Below are positions 19,257 through 32,141 of a stretch of 64,000 bases of DNA, in pieces. Within the stretch, counting starts at the first letter, position 1, and each line of letters opens with the position of its first letter. The stretch covers positions 186,001-250,000 of the forward strand of contig JAUXTH010000189.1 of assembly GCA_030679035.1 (NCBI GenBank), read 5' to 3'. The stretch is from Methylobacter sp. GTDB lineage: Bacteria > Pseudomonadota > Gammaproteobacteria > Methylococcales > Methylomonadaceae. Both the position numbers and the translations under genes were made by a program. The notes under the pieces were generated by a model that was given only the letters and a program-made list of their open reading frames with translations, was not told where the DNA came from and made no database searches.

Positions 19257-19628
19257 ATGGAGTTGGGTGTGGCAGCTAGAAATCGCTCTGCTGTCAGCAA
19301 AATCATAAGTTATCAAATTCTGATGATCATAATAATGACGGCGGGATTTGCTCTGACCGATGGTCGGTCTTACGCCTTGTCGGCGGCTTTAGGCGGGGCG
19401 GCGGCATTTATTCCCAATCTGTATTTTGCATTGCGGGTACATCGATCCGCAGGGCAGGAAGCAAGAAAGATTGTAAGATCTTTTTATGCCGGGGAATCAG
19501 GCAAGTTGTTGTTGACGGCCGCGCTGTTCTTTATGATTTTTCAACTCCCAAACATAGAAATATTACCGCTGCTGGCCGTATATATAGCAGCTTTATCGGT
19601 TTTTTGGTTTGCGCTGCTGATGCGCTGA
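19257..19628 (+). CDS. atpI: ATP synthase protein I
   Basis: About 123 residues, a small membrane protein with four hydrophobic segments and the family motif GGAAAFIPNLYFALR in the middle. AtpI helps assemble the c-ring and is usually the first gene of the atp operon, as here. The start is uncertain: ATG 19257 is used, but a GTG at 19269 has GGAG 6 bases upstream. The atpB gene follows 25 bases later. Confidence 0.85.
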   Translation: MELGVAARNRSAVSKIISYQILMIIIMTAGFALTDGRSYALSAALGGAAAFIPNLYFALRVHRSAGQEARKIVRSFYAGESGKLLLTAALFFMIFQLPNIEILPLLAVYIAALSVFWFALLMR

Positions 19629-19644
19629 CACTTTTAATATTTAG

Positions 19645-20427
<783 letters not shown>

Positions 20428-20433
20428 CAAATG

Positions 20434-20519
20434 GAACGCAGATGACGCAGATAAATATGATTAACGCGGATAACTCAAAAAATCTTATTTGATCATAACT
20501 ATCAGCGTCATCAGTGTTC
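20434..20519. repeat. Small inverted-repeat element, copy 2 (inside atp operon)
   Basis: An 86-base element with 19-base inverted ends (gaacgcagatgacgcagat; three mismatches with the other end). It matches the family seen at 4458-4545 and 55256-55424. It lies between atpB and atpE, so its hairpin would be transcribed in the operon and could influence the stoichiometry or stability of the atpE message. Confidence 0.7.
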
Positions 20520-20578
20520 TATTTTTCTAGTTGCTGATGTAGATACAATAATTTTTTAACTTTTTATAATTTAACTAA

Positions 20579-20881
<303 letters not shown>

Positions 20882-20920
20882 CAAGCTGTTTAACTTTACT
20901 AGCAACAAGAGGGACGCATC

Positions 20921-21394
20921 GTGAGTATCAATGCTACTCTGATTGGGCAAATGATTACCTTTGCACTTCTGGTATGGTTTACCATGAAGTACATCTGGCC
21001 GCCTTTATTTGACTCTTTAGAAGAACGTAAAAAGAAAATTGCTGACGGTTTGGCTGCGGCTGAAAAAGGTCAGGAAGCAATGCACTTGGCAGAGAAAAAA
21101 GCCAAGGGTGTTTTAAAAGAAGCCAAAGAACAATCTTCAGAGATTGTTAATCTGGCTCAAAAACGTGCCAATGAACTTGTTGAAGCATCAAAAGACACCG
21201 CCAAAAAAGAAGGCGAACGTTTGATTCTTGTGGCGAAGGCGCAAATTGAGCAGGAAAAACAAAACGCTAAAGAGAGTTTGCGTAAAGAAGTGTCGGCCTT
21301 GGCTTTGCGGGCAGCGGAACAGATTCTGAGTGCGGAAATCGACAAAACCAAGCATCAGGACATCCTGAGCAAAATCTCTAAACAATTGGGTTAA
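20921..21394 (+). CDS. atpF: ATP synthase Fo subunit b
   Basis: A 157-residue subunit b: one N-terminal membrane helix (about residues 5-25), then a long charged helix ([17 protein letters not shown] onward) that forms the peripheral stalk dimer. Translation starts at GTG 20921 behind GAGGGA. It follows atpE by 39 bases and precedes atpH by 5 bases. Confidence 0.96.
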   Translation: MSINATLIGQMITFALLVWFTMKYIWPPLFDSLEERKKKIADGLAAAEKGQEAMHLAEKKAKGVLKEAKEQSSEIVNLAQKRANELVEASKDTAKKEGERLILVAKAQIEQEKQNAKESLRKEVSALALRAAEQILSAEIDKTKHQDILSKISKQLG

Positions 21395-21399
21395 GCGTA

Positions 21400-21930
21400 A
21401 TGAGCGAACTGGCAACATTGGCAAGGCCTTATGCAGCGGCGGTGTTCAAACGATCCTTGGAGACCGGTACGATTGAAAAGTGGTCGAAGAGTTTGGCGTT
21501 TTTGTCGGCTGTCCTGAATGATAAAGAAATTTCTGCCGTAGTGGATAACCCGAAAGTAAGTAGGGAGCGGTTATCGGTGCTGATGCTCGATATTTGCCAG
21601 GGGCAGGTAGATGAAGAAGGTGCGAATTTTCTGAAATTACTGATTCAAAACAACCGGCTGACCTTGGCACCGACTATTGCAGAGCTATTTGAAGCCTTAA
21701 AGGCGGAAAGTGAAGGTTATGTCGATGTTGAAGTCGCTACGGCTTTTGCCTTCTCCAAAGAAGAAAAGCAAAGTTTCACTTCAACGCTGGAAAAAACGTT
21801 AAGCAAAAAAGTTCATATGAATGTGACCGTGGACAAATCATTAATCGGCGGCGTACTGGTACGTGCAGGCGACAGAGTGATTGACGGTTCCATTAAAGGC
21901 CAGCTTCAACAATTAGCAAAACGACTCTAA
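21400..21930 (+). CDS. atpH: ATP synthase F1 subunit delta
   Basis: A 176-residue delta subunit that joins the peripheral stalk to the F1 head. The N terminus ([17 protein letters not shown]) and the C-terminal segment ([20 protein letters not shown]) are typical. Length is normal for gammaproteobacteria. It lies in the standard atpBEFHAGDC order. Confidence 0.96.
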   Translation: MSELATLARPYAAAVFKRSLETGTIEKWSKSLAFLSAVLNDKEISAVVDNPKVSRERLSVLMLDICQGQVDEEGANFLKLLIQNNRLTLAPTIAELFEALKAESEGYVDVEVATAFAFSKEEKQSFTSTLEKTLSKKVHMNVTVDKSLIGGVLVRAGDRVIDGSIKGQLQQLAKRL

Positions 21931-21950
21931 ACCAGAGCGAGAAACAGAAC

Positions 21951-23492
21951 ATGCAATTAAACCCATCTGAAATAAGTGATCTGATTAAAAAGAAGATCGA
22001 AAACTTCGACCTGAGCGCCGAGTCTCATACGGAAGGTACTGTTGTCAGTGTGACTGACGGTATCGTACGTGTACACGGTCTTTCCGAAGCGATGCAAGGC
22101 GAGATGCTGGAATTTCCCGGCAACACCTTTGGTATGGCGCTTAACCTTGAAAGAGATTCCGTGGGTGTGGTGGTATTAGGCGCATACCAGCATATCTCTG
22201 AAGGCGACACCGTAAAATGCACTGGAAAGATTCTGGAAGTACCTGTCGGGGAAGCATTGCTGGGTCGCGTCGTTGATGCGCTGGGTAATCCTATCGACGG
22301 CAAGGGCGCTATTGAAACCACCGAAACTTCTCCAATTGAAAAAATCGCACCCGGCGTAATTGCCCGTCAATCGGTTGACCAACCCGTACAATTGGGTTTG
22401 AAATCTATCGATGCGATGATTCCAGTTGGCCGTGGTCAACGTGAGTTGATCATCGGCGATAGACAAACCGGTAAAACGGCAATCGCGATTGATGCGATTA
22501 TCAACCAAAAAGGTACAGGCATTAAATGTATCTATGTGGCTATCGGCCAAAAACGCGCCTCGATTGCCAACGTGGTTCGCAAGCTCGAAGAGCATGGCGC
22601 AATGGCACATACAATTGTTGTCTCGGCGTCGGCATCAGAATCGGCAGCGCTGCAATTTATCGCGCCTTATACCGGTTGTTCGATGGGCGAATTCTTCAGG
22701 GATCGCGGCGAAGATGCGTTGATCATTTATGATGATTTAACCAAGCAAGCTTGGGCTTATCGTCAGATTTCCTTGTTGCTGCGTCGTCCGCCAGGTCGTG
22801 AAGCGTATCCAGGGGACGTGTTCTATTTGCACTCCCGTTTGTTGGAAAGAGCGTCACGCATTAATGCGGCTGAAGTTGAGAAACTGACCGGCGGCAAGGT
22901 AAAAGGCAAAACCGGGTCATTGACCGCATTGCCTATTATTGAAACCCAAGGCGGTGACGTATCGGCTTTCGTACCGACCAACGTAATCTCTATTACCGAC
23001 GGCCAGATATTCCTGGAAAGCAATTTGTTTAACTCCGGCATACGTCCGGCGGTGAACGCAGGTTTATCGGTATCGCGTGTGGGCGGTGCAGCTCAAACCA
23101 AGATCATCAAGAAATTGGGCGGCGGTACGCGTCTTGATTTGGCGCAATATCGCGAGTTGGCGGCTTTCGCACAGTTTGCATCCGACTTGGATGAAAACAC
23201 TCGCAAGCAGATTGAACGTGGTCAGCGTGTGACTGAATTGATGAAGCAAAACCAATATTCGCCGATGTCAGTTGCGCAAATGGCGGTTTCCTTGTTTGCG
23301 GCTAATGAAGGCTTCCTTGATAGCATAGAAGTTAACAAGGTTCTTGATTTTGAGGCTGCCTTACAGTCATACATGACGTCAGAGCATTCTGAGTTAATGA
23401 ACAACATTAATGCAACTGGCGATTTTAGCGATGACATAAGAAAGGGTATGCTTTCCGCTATCCAGACTTTCGTCAAAACTCATAGCTGGTAA
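21951..23492 (+). CDS. atpA: ATP synthase F1 subunit alpha
   Basis: A 513-residue alpha subunit with P-loop GDRQTGKTA near residues 169-177 and the signature [17 protein letters not shown] near 363-379. It is the non-catalytic nucleotide-binding subunit of F1. Length equals the E. coli protein. No anomalies are seen. Confidence 0.98.
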   Translation: MQLNPSEISDLIKKKIENFDLSAESHTEGTVVSVTDGIVRVHGLSEAMQGEMLEFPGNTFGMALNLERDSVGVVVLGAYQHISEGDTVKCTGKILEVPVGEALLGRVVDALGNPIDGKGAIETTETSPIEKIAPGVIARQSVDQPVQLGLKSIDAMIPVGRGQRELIIGDRQTGKTAIAIDAIINQKGTGIKCIYVAIGQKRASIANVVRKLEEHGAMAHTIVVSASASESAALQFIAPYTGCSMGEFFRDRGEDALIIYDDLTKQAWAYRQISLLLRRPPGREAYPGDVFYLHSRLLERASRINAAEVEKLTGGKVKGKTGSLTALPIIETQGGDVSAFVPTNVISITDGQIFLESNLFNSGIRPAVNAGLSVSRVGGAAQTKIIKKLGGGTRLDLAQYRELAAFAQFASDLDENTRKQIERGQRVTELMKQNQYSPMSVAQMAVSLFAANEGFLDSIEVNKVLDFEAALQSYMTSEHSELMNNINATGDFSDDIRKGMLSAIQTFVKTHSW

Positions 23493-23504
23493 AAGGGTCT
23501 TAAG

Positions 23505-25774
<2,270 letters not shown>

Positions 25775-25792
25775 AACTTGTAGGTAATAATC

Positions 25793-26215
25793 ATGACCAT
25801 GACCGTACATGTAGACATCGTTAGTGCAGAAAAGGAAATATTTTCCGGATTAGCGGAAATGGTATTTGCTCCTGCCGAACTTGGCGAAGTGGGCATTTCA
25901 CCGCGGCATGCGCCATTAATATCCAGACTTAAGCCCGGCGAAGTTCGGGTAAAAGTCAGTGATAAAGAAATTTATCCGTTCTATGTGTCAGGCGGTATGC
26001 TGGAAATCCAACCGCATATGATTACCATCCTGGCTGACACGGCGATAAGAGCGAAAGATATTGATGAGGCAGCAGCAATTGAAGCCAAGGCCAGGGCTGA
26101 AGAAGCATTGGCGGATAAGTCGGGTAAAATCGATTTTGCAACAGCTCAGGCACAATTGCAGGATGCCATCATGCAATTAAGAACCTTGGATCGACTTAGA
26201 AAACGCGGCGGGTAG
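25793..26215 (+). CDS. atpC: ATP synthase F1 subunit epsilon
   Basis: A 140-residue epsilon subunit: N-terminal beta-sandwich (SAEKEIFSGLAEMVFAPAELGEVGI region) and C-terminal helical hairpin rich in Ala and Glu. It is the last gene of the operon; a hairpin with a T-run follows at 26251-26289. Confidence 0.96.
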   Translation: MTMTVHVDIVSAEKEIFSGLAEMVFAPAELGEVGISPRHAPLISRLKPGEVRVKVSDKEIYPFYVSGGMLEIQPHMITILADTAIRAKDIDEAAAIEAKARAEEALADKSGKIDFATAQAQLQDAIMQLRTLDRLRKRGG

Positions 26216-26250
26216 TGGGAAGATTGCACGACCCATCATAACCCTTATAG

Positions 26251-26289
26251 AAAGCCCGGTAACGTGTTAATGCGCTATCGGGCTTTTTT
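26251..26289 (+). terminator. Rho-independent terminator of the atp operon
   Basis: Stem arms aaagcccggtaacg and cgctatcgggcttt, which pair with one mismatch around a short loop, followed by a run of six T bases. It lies 36 bases after the atpC stop. Confidence 0.85.
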
Positions 26290-26296
26290 GGTTTCA

Positions 26297-26356
26297 CGTC
26301 AGGCTGTCCTGCCTGACGCCCTTCTGGTAAATGCAAATCTGTTCCAGACAGATTTG
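26297..26356. repeat. Two small hairpins in the glmU leader
   Basis: A perfect 8-bp inverted repeat (cgtcaggc...gcctgacg, loop 6) is followed by a perfect 9-bp one (caaatctgt...acagatttg, loop 5), ending 14 bases before the glmU ATG. The second could cover or present the ribosome site. They may be remnants of an inserted palindrome or a leader structure; no regulatory role is shown. Confidence 0.5.
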
Positions 26357-26370
26357 TAAAGGAATATCAA

Positions 26371-27741
26371 ATGAAAATAACGACCATTATTCTGGCTGCG
26401 GGCAAAGGAACGCGTATGCGTTCGGAACTGCCCAAGATTTTACATAAAATTGCCAATAGGCCTTTGCTGCAACATGTCTACGACACAGCCAAGCAATTGG
26501 AAAACAATGCTATCAAGATCGTTGTCGGTCACGGTTCCGAGCTGGTTACAAACACTTTAAAGGATCTGGATGCCGACTGGGTGGAGCAAAAGCAGCAGCT
26601 AGGCACGGGCCATGCCGTGCAGCAGGTTAGCGATCAAATTGCCGATGCCGATACCGTTTTGATCCTATACGGCGATGTGCCATTGTTGAAGTTGGCTACC
26701 GCCAAATTGCTGATAAACAGTGTCAATGAACAGTCTTTGGCTTTGCTGACGGTGAACCTTGCCGATCCTTCGGGTTACGGCAGAATAGTCAGAAATGCTT
26801 CCGGGCAGGTCACAAAAATTGTCGAAGAAAAAGATGCGACAGATGCAGACAAGCTGATCAATGAAATCAATACCGGCATCATGGCGGTGCAAGGCAAGCA
26901 GCTCAAACAGTGGCTGAGCCGGTTAAATAACAGCAATGCGCAGGGCGAATACTATTTGACCGATGTGATTGAAATGGCGGCTGCCGATCAAATCAACATC
27001 GTTACCAGCCAGCCGGAAACCGAAGATGAAGTGCTGGGCGTAAATAATCGGATACAGTTAAGCCATCTGGAGCGCGTCTATCAGCAAGAGCAAGCCTATA
27101 GCCTGATGGAACAGGGCGTCACCCTAAATGACCCGATGCGCTTTGATCAACGAGGTACGATTGAAAGCCTCGGCCAAGATATAGAAATCGATATTAATGT
27201 GATCCTGGAGGGAAAGAACAGCATCGGCAGCAATGTCAAAATAGGTGCCAATACTAATATAAAAAACTCCATCATTGGTGATAATGTAGAGATTCTTGCA
27301 AACTGCATTATTGAGGATGCGGTCATAGGACAAGGCAGCCGGATCGGCCCTTATGCTAGACTCAGACCGGGAAGCGTCTTAGCAAATGACGTCCATATCG
27401 GCAATTTTGTAGAAATCAAAAAATCATCGGTAGCGGCAGGCAGCAAGATAAACCATTTAAGCTATATCGGCGATGCGACGGTGGGCGGCGGGGTCAATAT
27501 AGGCGCAGGAACCATTACCTGCAATTATGATGGCGTGAATAAGTTCAGAACCGTTATTGAAGATGGCGCTTTTATCGGCTCGAATAGCCAACTGGTCGCC
27601 CCGGTTACGATAGGCAAAAACGCCACGATAGGCGCGGGATCGACGATCACCAAAGACAGCCCTGAGAATCAGCTGACTTTAAGCAGAGCCAAACAAATAT
27701 CCCTTGCCAGTTGGCAACGACCCGTTAAAAAGGAGACATAA
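26371..27741 (+). CDS. glmU: Bifunctional GlmU: GlcNAc-1-phosphate uridyltransferase / GlcN-1-P acetyltransferase
   Basis: A 456-residue bifunctional enzyme making UDP-GlcNAc. The N-terminal uridyltransferase has AAGKGTRMRS near residue 10 and YGDVPLL near 100; the C-terminal left-handed beta-helix has hexapeptide repeats and GAGTITCNYDG near 378. It lies after the atp terminator and directly before glmS, so two steps of amino-sugar synthesis are co-transcribed. Confidence 0.97.
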   Translation: MKITTIILAAGKGTRMRSELPKILHKIANRPLLQHVYDTAKQLENNAIKIVVGHGSELVTNTLKDLDADWVEQKQQLGTGHAVQQVSDQIADADTVLILYGDVPLLKLATAKLLINSVNEQSLALLTVNLADPSGYGRIVRNASGQVTKIVEEKDATDADKLINEINTGIMAVQGKQLKQWLSRLNNSNAQGEYYLTDVIEMAAADQINIVTSQPETEDEVLGVNNRIQLSHLERVYQQEQAYSLMEQGVTLNDPMRFDQRGTIESLGQDIEIDINVILEGKNSIGSNVKIGANTNIKNSIIGDNVEILANCIIEDAVIGQGSRIGPYARLRPGSVLANDVHIGNFVEIKKSSVAAGSKINHLSYIGDATVGGGVNIGAGTITCNYDGVNKFRTVIEDGAFIGSNSQLVAPVTIGKNATIGAGSTITKDSPENQLTLSRAKQISLASWQRPVKKET

Positions 27742-27742
27742 C

Positions 27743-29572
27743 ATGTGTGGAATTGTAGGCGGCATCGCGCAACGAAATGTAGTGCCCATTTTATTGGAGG
27801 GTTTGAAACGGCTGGAATACCGCGGTTATGATTCTGCGGGACTTGCTGTTATCAACAATCAGCAAATCTACCGGAAACGTGAGCTGGGCAAGGTAAAAGG
27901 CCTGGAAACGTTGCTGGAGGCCGATCCCATCTCAGGTAATATCGGCATAGCGCATACCCGCTGGGCTACCCATGGTAAACCCAGCACCGCAAATGCGCAT
28001 CCGCATATTTGCCGGAATAAAGTGGCTGTAGTGCACAACGGCATTATTGAAAACCATGAGCATTTAAGGGAAGTGCAGCTGCAACTGGGCTACGAGTTCA
28101 CATCGGAAACCGATACCGAAGTTATCGGGCATGAAATATACCACGCGATGGAATCCAGCGACGGATTGCTCAGCGCCGTTAAAAAAGCTGTCAAAAAACT
28201 TGAGGGCGCCTATGCGCTGGGCATCATGAGTGTTAATGATCCCGACACCCTGATAGCATGCAGAAAAGGTAGTCCGCTGGTTATCGGCGTCGGGATAGGC
28301 GAATATTTTGTCGCCTCGGACGTGGCGGCATTGCTTCCGGTCACGCAACGCTTTATTTTTCTGGAAGAGGGCGACATAGCGGCGATCACCATTAACGGGC
28401 TGGTTATTTACGACCGGGACGACAGGGCAGTCAATCGCCCGATCATAGAAAGCCAGTTGACTGCGGATTCGGTCGATAAAGGCGAGTATCGCCATTACAT
28501 GTTGAAAGAAATTTATGAGCAGCCCTTCGCCGTATCGCAAGCTCTGGAAGGAAGATTCATCAACAACCGCTTGCAGGAAAACGCATTCGGGCATAATGCC
28601 GCCGAAGTGTTCGATAACATAAAAGCGATCCAGATTTTAGCCTGCGGCACCAGTTACCATGCCGGGTTGGTGGCGCGTTACTGGTTTGAAAAACTGGCCC
28701 ACGTCCCCTGCAACATCGAAGTGGCCAGTGAATTTCGCTACCGAAATCCGGTCTTAGCGCCGGATACGCTGATTGTTACCATCTCGCAATCCGGCGAAAC
28801 CGCCGACACGTTGGCGGCATTGCTGGAAGCCAAGAAGCTGGGCGCAAAGTATTCCTTAGCCATCTGCAACGTGCCGGAAAGCTCGTTGGTCAGGGAATCC
28901 GATCTGGTGTTGATGACCCGCGCCGGCCCGGAGATTGGCGTCGCATCGACCAAAGCATTTACCACGCAGCTGACAACCTTGATGCTGTTGGTCATTGCGA
29001 TCGGCAGGCGTTTTCATATGACCGAAATAGTCGAGCAAAAAATCACCTCGGAATTATTCAGCTTGCCGGGAAAAATTGAGCAAGTATTGCAACTGGATGA
29101 TGAAATAAAAGCCCTGTCTGAGCAATTTGCCGAAAAACAGCACGCCTTGTTTTTAGGCCGCGGCACCCATTACCCTATAGCCATGGAAGGCGCGTTAAAA
29201 TTGAAGGAGATTTCCTATATTCATGCCGAGGCCTACCCGGCAGGCGAGTTAAAACACGGCCCGCTGGCATTAATCGATGCCGACATGCCGGTGGTGACCG
29301 TCGCGCCAAACAACAGCCTGCTGGAAAAACTCAAATCAAATATGCAGGAAGTCAGCGCCCGAGGCGGCCAACTGATCGTTTTTATGGATGAGACATTAGC
29401 CGCGGCGAATGATGAAAATGTACAGATCGTAAAAGTCCCCCAGGTTGGCAATGATATTTCGCCGATTGTGTATACCATCCCGTTGCAGCTGCTGGCTTAT
29501 CATGTCGCCGTATTAAAGGGTACAGATGTTGACCAGCCCAGGAATCTTGCGAAGTCGGTTACGGTGGAATAG
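27743..29572 (+). CDS. glmS: Glutamine-fructose-6-phosphate aminotransferase GlmS
   Basis: A 609-residue enzyme forming glucosamine-6-phosphate. The ATG at 27743 is set because Cys2 of MCGIVGG is the glutaminase nucleophile. The N-terminal Ntn-hydrolase domain is followed by two SIS sugar-isomerase domains (CGTSYHAG and SQSGETADT near residues 300-350) and the C-terminal KSVTVE end. The start is 1 base after the glmU stop. No glmS ribozyme fold is expected or seen. Confidence 0.97.
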   Translation: MCGIVGGIAQRNVVPILLEGLKRLEYRGYDSAGLAVINNQQIYRKRELGKVKGLETLLEADPISGNIGIAHTRWATHGKPSTANAHPHICRNKVAVVHNGIIENHEHLREVQLQLGYEFTSETDTEVIGHEIYHAMESSDGLLSAVKKAVKKLEGAYALGIMSVNDPDTLIACRKGSPLVIGVGIGEYFVASDVAALLPVTQRFIFLEEGDIAAITINGLVIYDRDDRAVNRPIIESQLTADSVDKGEYRHYMLKEIYEQPFAVSQALEGRFINNRLQENAFGHNAAEVFDNIKAIQILACGTSYHAGLVARYWFEKLAHVPCNIEVASEFRYRNPVLAPDTLIVTISQSGETADTLAALLEAKKLGAKYSLAICNVPESSLVRESDLVLMTRAGPEIGVASTKAFTTQLTTLMLLVIAIGRRFHMTEIVEQKITSELFSLPGKIEQVLQLDDEIKALSEQFAEKQHALFLGRGTHYPIAMEGALKLKEISYIHAEAYPAGELKHGPLALIDADMPVVTVAPNNSLLEKLKSNMQEVSARGGQLIVFMDETLAAANDENVQIVKVPQVGNDISPIVYTIPLQLLAYHVAVLKGTDVDQPRNLAKSVTVE

Positions 29573-29575
29573 GAC

Positions 29576-30121
29576 ATGGCAAAATTATCACTGCAAGAAC
29601 AATTGCTAAAATCTGGCTTAGTTAGTGCCGCTCAAGCCAAAAACGTTAAATCCGATAAACGTAAACAAACCCAGCAGCAGCGCAAAAATAAAGTCGAAGT
29701 GGTTGATGAAGCCAAAGAGTTGGCTCAAAAAGCACAGGCTGAAAAAATAGAACGGGATAGAGAGCTTAATCAAATACGCCAACAGCAGGACCAGCAAAAA
29801 CAGTTGGTTGCTCAAATAAAACAGATTATTGAATTAAACCGGCTGCCCAGAGATGCGGAAGGCTTGGCCTATAATTTTACCGATAATAACAAAGTCAAGC
29901 GGCTGTATGTTTCAGAAGCGATGCGCGATCAGATCGCAGACGGGCGGTTGGCTATTGTAAAACTTGGGCCACAATATGAAGTGGTGTCAGCCGAGGTAGC
30001 AAGAAAAATACTGTCTCGCGATGAAGCCAGTGTAATCGTTTTTAATGAGCAAAATAAGATTGTAGATGTGGTAGATGATGCTTATGCGCAGTATCAGGTT
30101 CCTGATGATTTGATTTGGTAG
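29576..30121 (+). CDS. DUF2058 family protein (YaiL-like)
   Basis: A 181-residue protein of the DUF2058 family. The N terminus (SLQEQLLKSGLVSAAQAKN) is followed by a highly charged Lys/Gln-rich coiled coil (about residues 20-80) and a conserved C-terminal domain with NFTDNNKVKRLYVS and the terminal VPDDLIW. The function is unknown; a link to nucleic acids is only suggested by charge. It starts 3 bases after glmS. Its 3' end (29975-30121) has a decayed second copy at 46352-46484, on the other side of the gas vesicle cluster. Confidence 0.85.
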   Translation: MAKLSLQEQLLKSGLVSAAQAKNVKSDKRKQTQQQRKNKVEVVDEAKELAQKAQAEKIERDRELNQIRQQQDQQKQLVAQIKQIIELNRLPRDAEGLAYNFTDNNKVKRLYVSEAMRDQIADGRLAIVKLGPQYEVVSAEVARKILSRDEASVIVFNEQNKIVDVVDDAYAQYQVPDDLIW

Positions 30122-30142
30122 AGGGCGAATAAATTGGCGCTC

Positions 30143-30164
30143 ACAACTAATTCAGATTAGTTGT
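30143..30164. repeat. Perfect 9-bp inverted repeat after DUF2058 gene
   Basis: Arms acaactaat and attagttgt around tcag, 22 bases after the stop. No T-run follows. The gap to 30283 holds nothing else I can support; it marks the left edge of the gas vesicle region. Confidence 0.5.
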
Positions 30165-30283
30165 AAACGTTTAGATCAGGAGGGGTCTTTAATACTCGAA
30201 AAGTGGTGGTATTGGTTTTACTATCATTGAAAATCAAGACGATAAATTCTATCTCCAAGTGTTATTAAGCGCGATTGACCTGC

Positions 30284-30664
30284 CTACTCTATCGGTTGTG
30301 ATAGTGTGTGCAGTGTTTTCAGCAATTCTTTATTGGTAAAGGGCTTAGCCAAGAAACCACAGATAATGCCTTCAACTATGGCATGACGAACAACAGGATC
30401 ATCGTGATAGTGATAACCGGAAACCAGCACTATGCGCGGTCTTTCGTGCAACAGAGTACTAGCTCGGCGAGCTACTTCTAAACCATCCATATCCGGCAGT
30501 TTGGCATCTAAAAACACAATAGAAAAATCGCCGTGCGTCAGTTTAAAACAGGCATCTTCCCCATTGTAAGCCGTGATGACGTTGAAGCCTTGCGATTGAA
30601 TGATATGGGAGATAGCCCAACACATATCAGGTTCATCATCGACTATCAGAATAGGTGTATTCAT
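30284..30664 (-). CDS. Single-domain response regulator (gvrC position)
   Basis: A 126-residue receiver domain without an output domain. The acidic pocket is IVDDEPD at residues 6-12, the phosphorylated Asp lies in FLDAKLPDMDG, and the Lys in FLAKPF near residue 108 completes the site. Start 30664 gives the family N terminus and is 4 bases after the kinase stop; the frame open upstream of it overlaps the kinase gene. In Serratia sp. ATCC 39006 the gas vesicle cluster ends with regulators gvrB and gvrC in this position. It is probably phosphorylated by the adjacent kinase. Confidence 0.85.
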   Translation of the reverse strand: MNTPILIVDDEPDMCWAISHIIQSQGFNVITAYNGEDACFKLTHGDFSIVFLDAKLPDMDGLEVARRASTLLHERPRIVLVSGYHYHDDPVVRHAIVEGIICGFLAKPFTNKELLKTLHTLSQPIE

Positions 30665-30668
30665 GGCT

Positions 30669-32129
30669 TCAAAGTAGTGGCAGGGTGACGATGATAGTAG
30701 CACCTTCTCCATAGCGGCTCTCCGCCTGAATAGAGCCAAGGTGTTGCTGAATAATGCTATAGCAAATTGACAAACCCAGCCCCGTGCCTTGTCCTACGGG
30801 CGAAGAGGTATGAAATGGATCGAAGATTTTATCCAACTCGCCTGCGGGAATACCGATTCCCGTGTCAGAAACACGCACAATAACCCGATCTTCAAAGGTA
30901 TCGACCACAATGCGCAACACACCGCCCTCGGGCATCGCATTAATGGCATTGAGAAAAATATTCATAAATACCTGCTGCAATAAACCCGACACGCCCGACA
31001 CCAAGATGTACTCTTTTTGCATGGGTAACAAAACCTGAATTTTCTGCACTTTAGCTTGATTAGTGACCAGATCAATGGTTTCTTTCAGTACCGAGTTCAG
31101 ATCGACTTCTACCATTTCGGTGTCGAGCGAAGAACGGGCAAAACGTAGCAGGTTCTCAATAATCGCTGAGGCTTTTTGAATATTAGTCTGTATTTTTCTT
31201 GAACATTCTTTGTGGAATTCAGCGGTGATATTGTCTTCCAGCAAAAATTGCGCGGCCGAAGAGCAAACAGCAAGCGGATTGCGAATTTCATGGGCGATAC
31301 CGCCCGCCATGACGCCTAATGCGGTCAACTTCTGTGACTGACGTAATTGCAGTTCCAGCTTGCGCCGCTCAGCCAAATCACGACCGACAACCACCGTGCC
31401 TACTGTTTGACCATAATCATCTTTCATTGGTGAAAATACCCAGGAAATCAAAATACTACCGCCATTATTGGGCGTTAATAAATGAAATTCTGTGGTGTGC
31501 GATTCATTACTGTTCTTCATTTGCATGAAGATCAGTCGCACTGGCTGTTTTTGGGCAGTGTCGCAGAATTCAAAAAAGTATCGTCCATGAACTTCATGCG
31601 TGCTTAAACCCGACAGCTTTTCCGCAGCCGAATTCCACGTTAATATGCGCCCCTCAATATCGGTCGAAAGAACTATATCGCTGGCACTTTCTACGACTGA
31701 AGCAAGGTGTCGCTCAACTCGACGCACTTCTTCAGAAAGGCGAACCTGTTCGGTTACATCTTCCATCAGCAGCATAATCTGATTGGCAGGAATGGGTAAA
31801 ATTGAGTAGTAATAAATTCGAATCGGCACACCTGGTGCGCGATAGGTCATTTTCTGACCATTGACGGGTGAGCCACTACGAAACACATTGCGTATGCGTT
31901 CTTCAATACCTGTATTTTCTAAAATGACGGTCGGAAAGACTTCCGATAAAGGGCGACCAACTGTATTCGCGTTGCTACGCTGGCTTTTCAGTAAAAAATT
32001 CCGATTGACTGAAACCACGTGCAGCTTTTCATCTACCATCAACACGGAAGAAGGAATAGCATCCAGTAACATATCGTACAGCAGTTCAAAATGATTCTTG
32101 GACTGTTTTTTAAAAGGATTATCTGACAT
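30669..32129 (-). CDS. PAS-domain sensor histidine kinase (NtrB-like; gvrB position)
   Basis: A 486-residue kinase without clear membrane helices, so it is likely cytoplasmic. Two PAS domains (about residues 15-125 and 135-250) are followed by the dimerisation domain with phospho-acceptor His in GGIAHEIRNPL (near 275) and an ATPase domain with DTGIGIP and GTGLGL motifs. It should phosphorylate the receiver downstream and/or the NtrC-type regulator at 36337-37758. Translation of the downstream receiver is closely coupled. The signal sensed by the PAS domains is unknown. Confidence 0.88.
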   Translation of the reverse strand: MSDNPFKKQSKNHFELLYDMLLDAIPSSVLMVDEKLHVVSVNRNFLLKSQRSNANTVGRPLSEVFPTVILENTGIEERIRNVFRSGSPVNGQKMTYRAPGVPIRIYYYSILPIPANQIMLLMEDVTEQVRLSEEVRRVERHLASVVESASDIVLSTDIEGRILTWNSAAEKLSGLSTHEVHGRYFFEFCDTAQKQPVRLIFMQMKNSNESHTTEFHLLTPNNGGSILISWVFSPMKDDYGQTVGTVVVGRDLAERRKLELQLRQSQKLTALGVMAGGIAHEIRNPLAVCSSAAQFLLEDNITAEFHKECSRKIQTNIQKASAIIENLLRFARSSLDTEMVEVDLNSVLKETIDLVTNQAKVQKIQVLLPMQKEYILVSGVSGLLQQVFMNIFLNAINAMPEGGVLRIVVDTFEDRVIVRVSDTGIGIPAGELDKIFDPFHTSSPVGQGTGLGLSICYSIIQQHLGSIQAESRYGEGATIIVTLPLL

Positions 32130-32141
32130 TATGGTTTGTAG

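Noticed and set aside
26297-26356. Metabolite riboswitch before glmU-glmS
   Set aside because: Only two small simple hairpins are present; no conserved riboswitch or glmS ribozyme core is visible, and the leader belongs to glmU.
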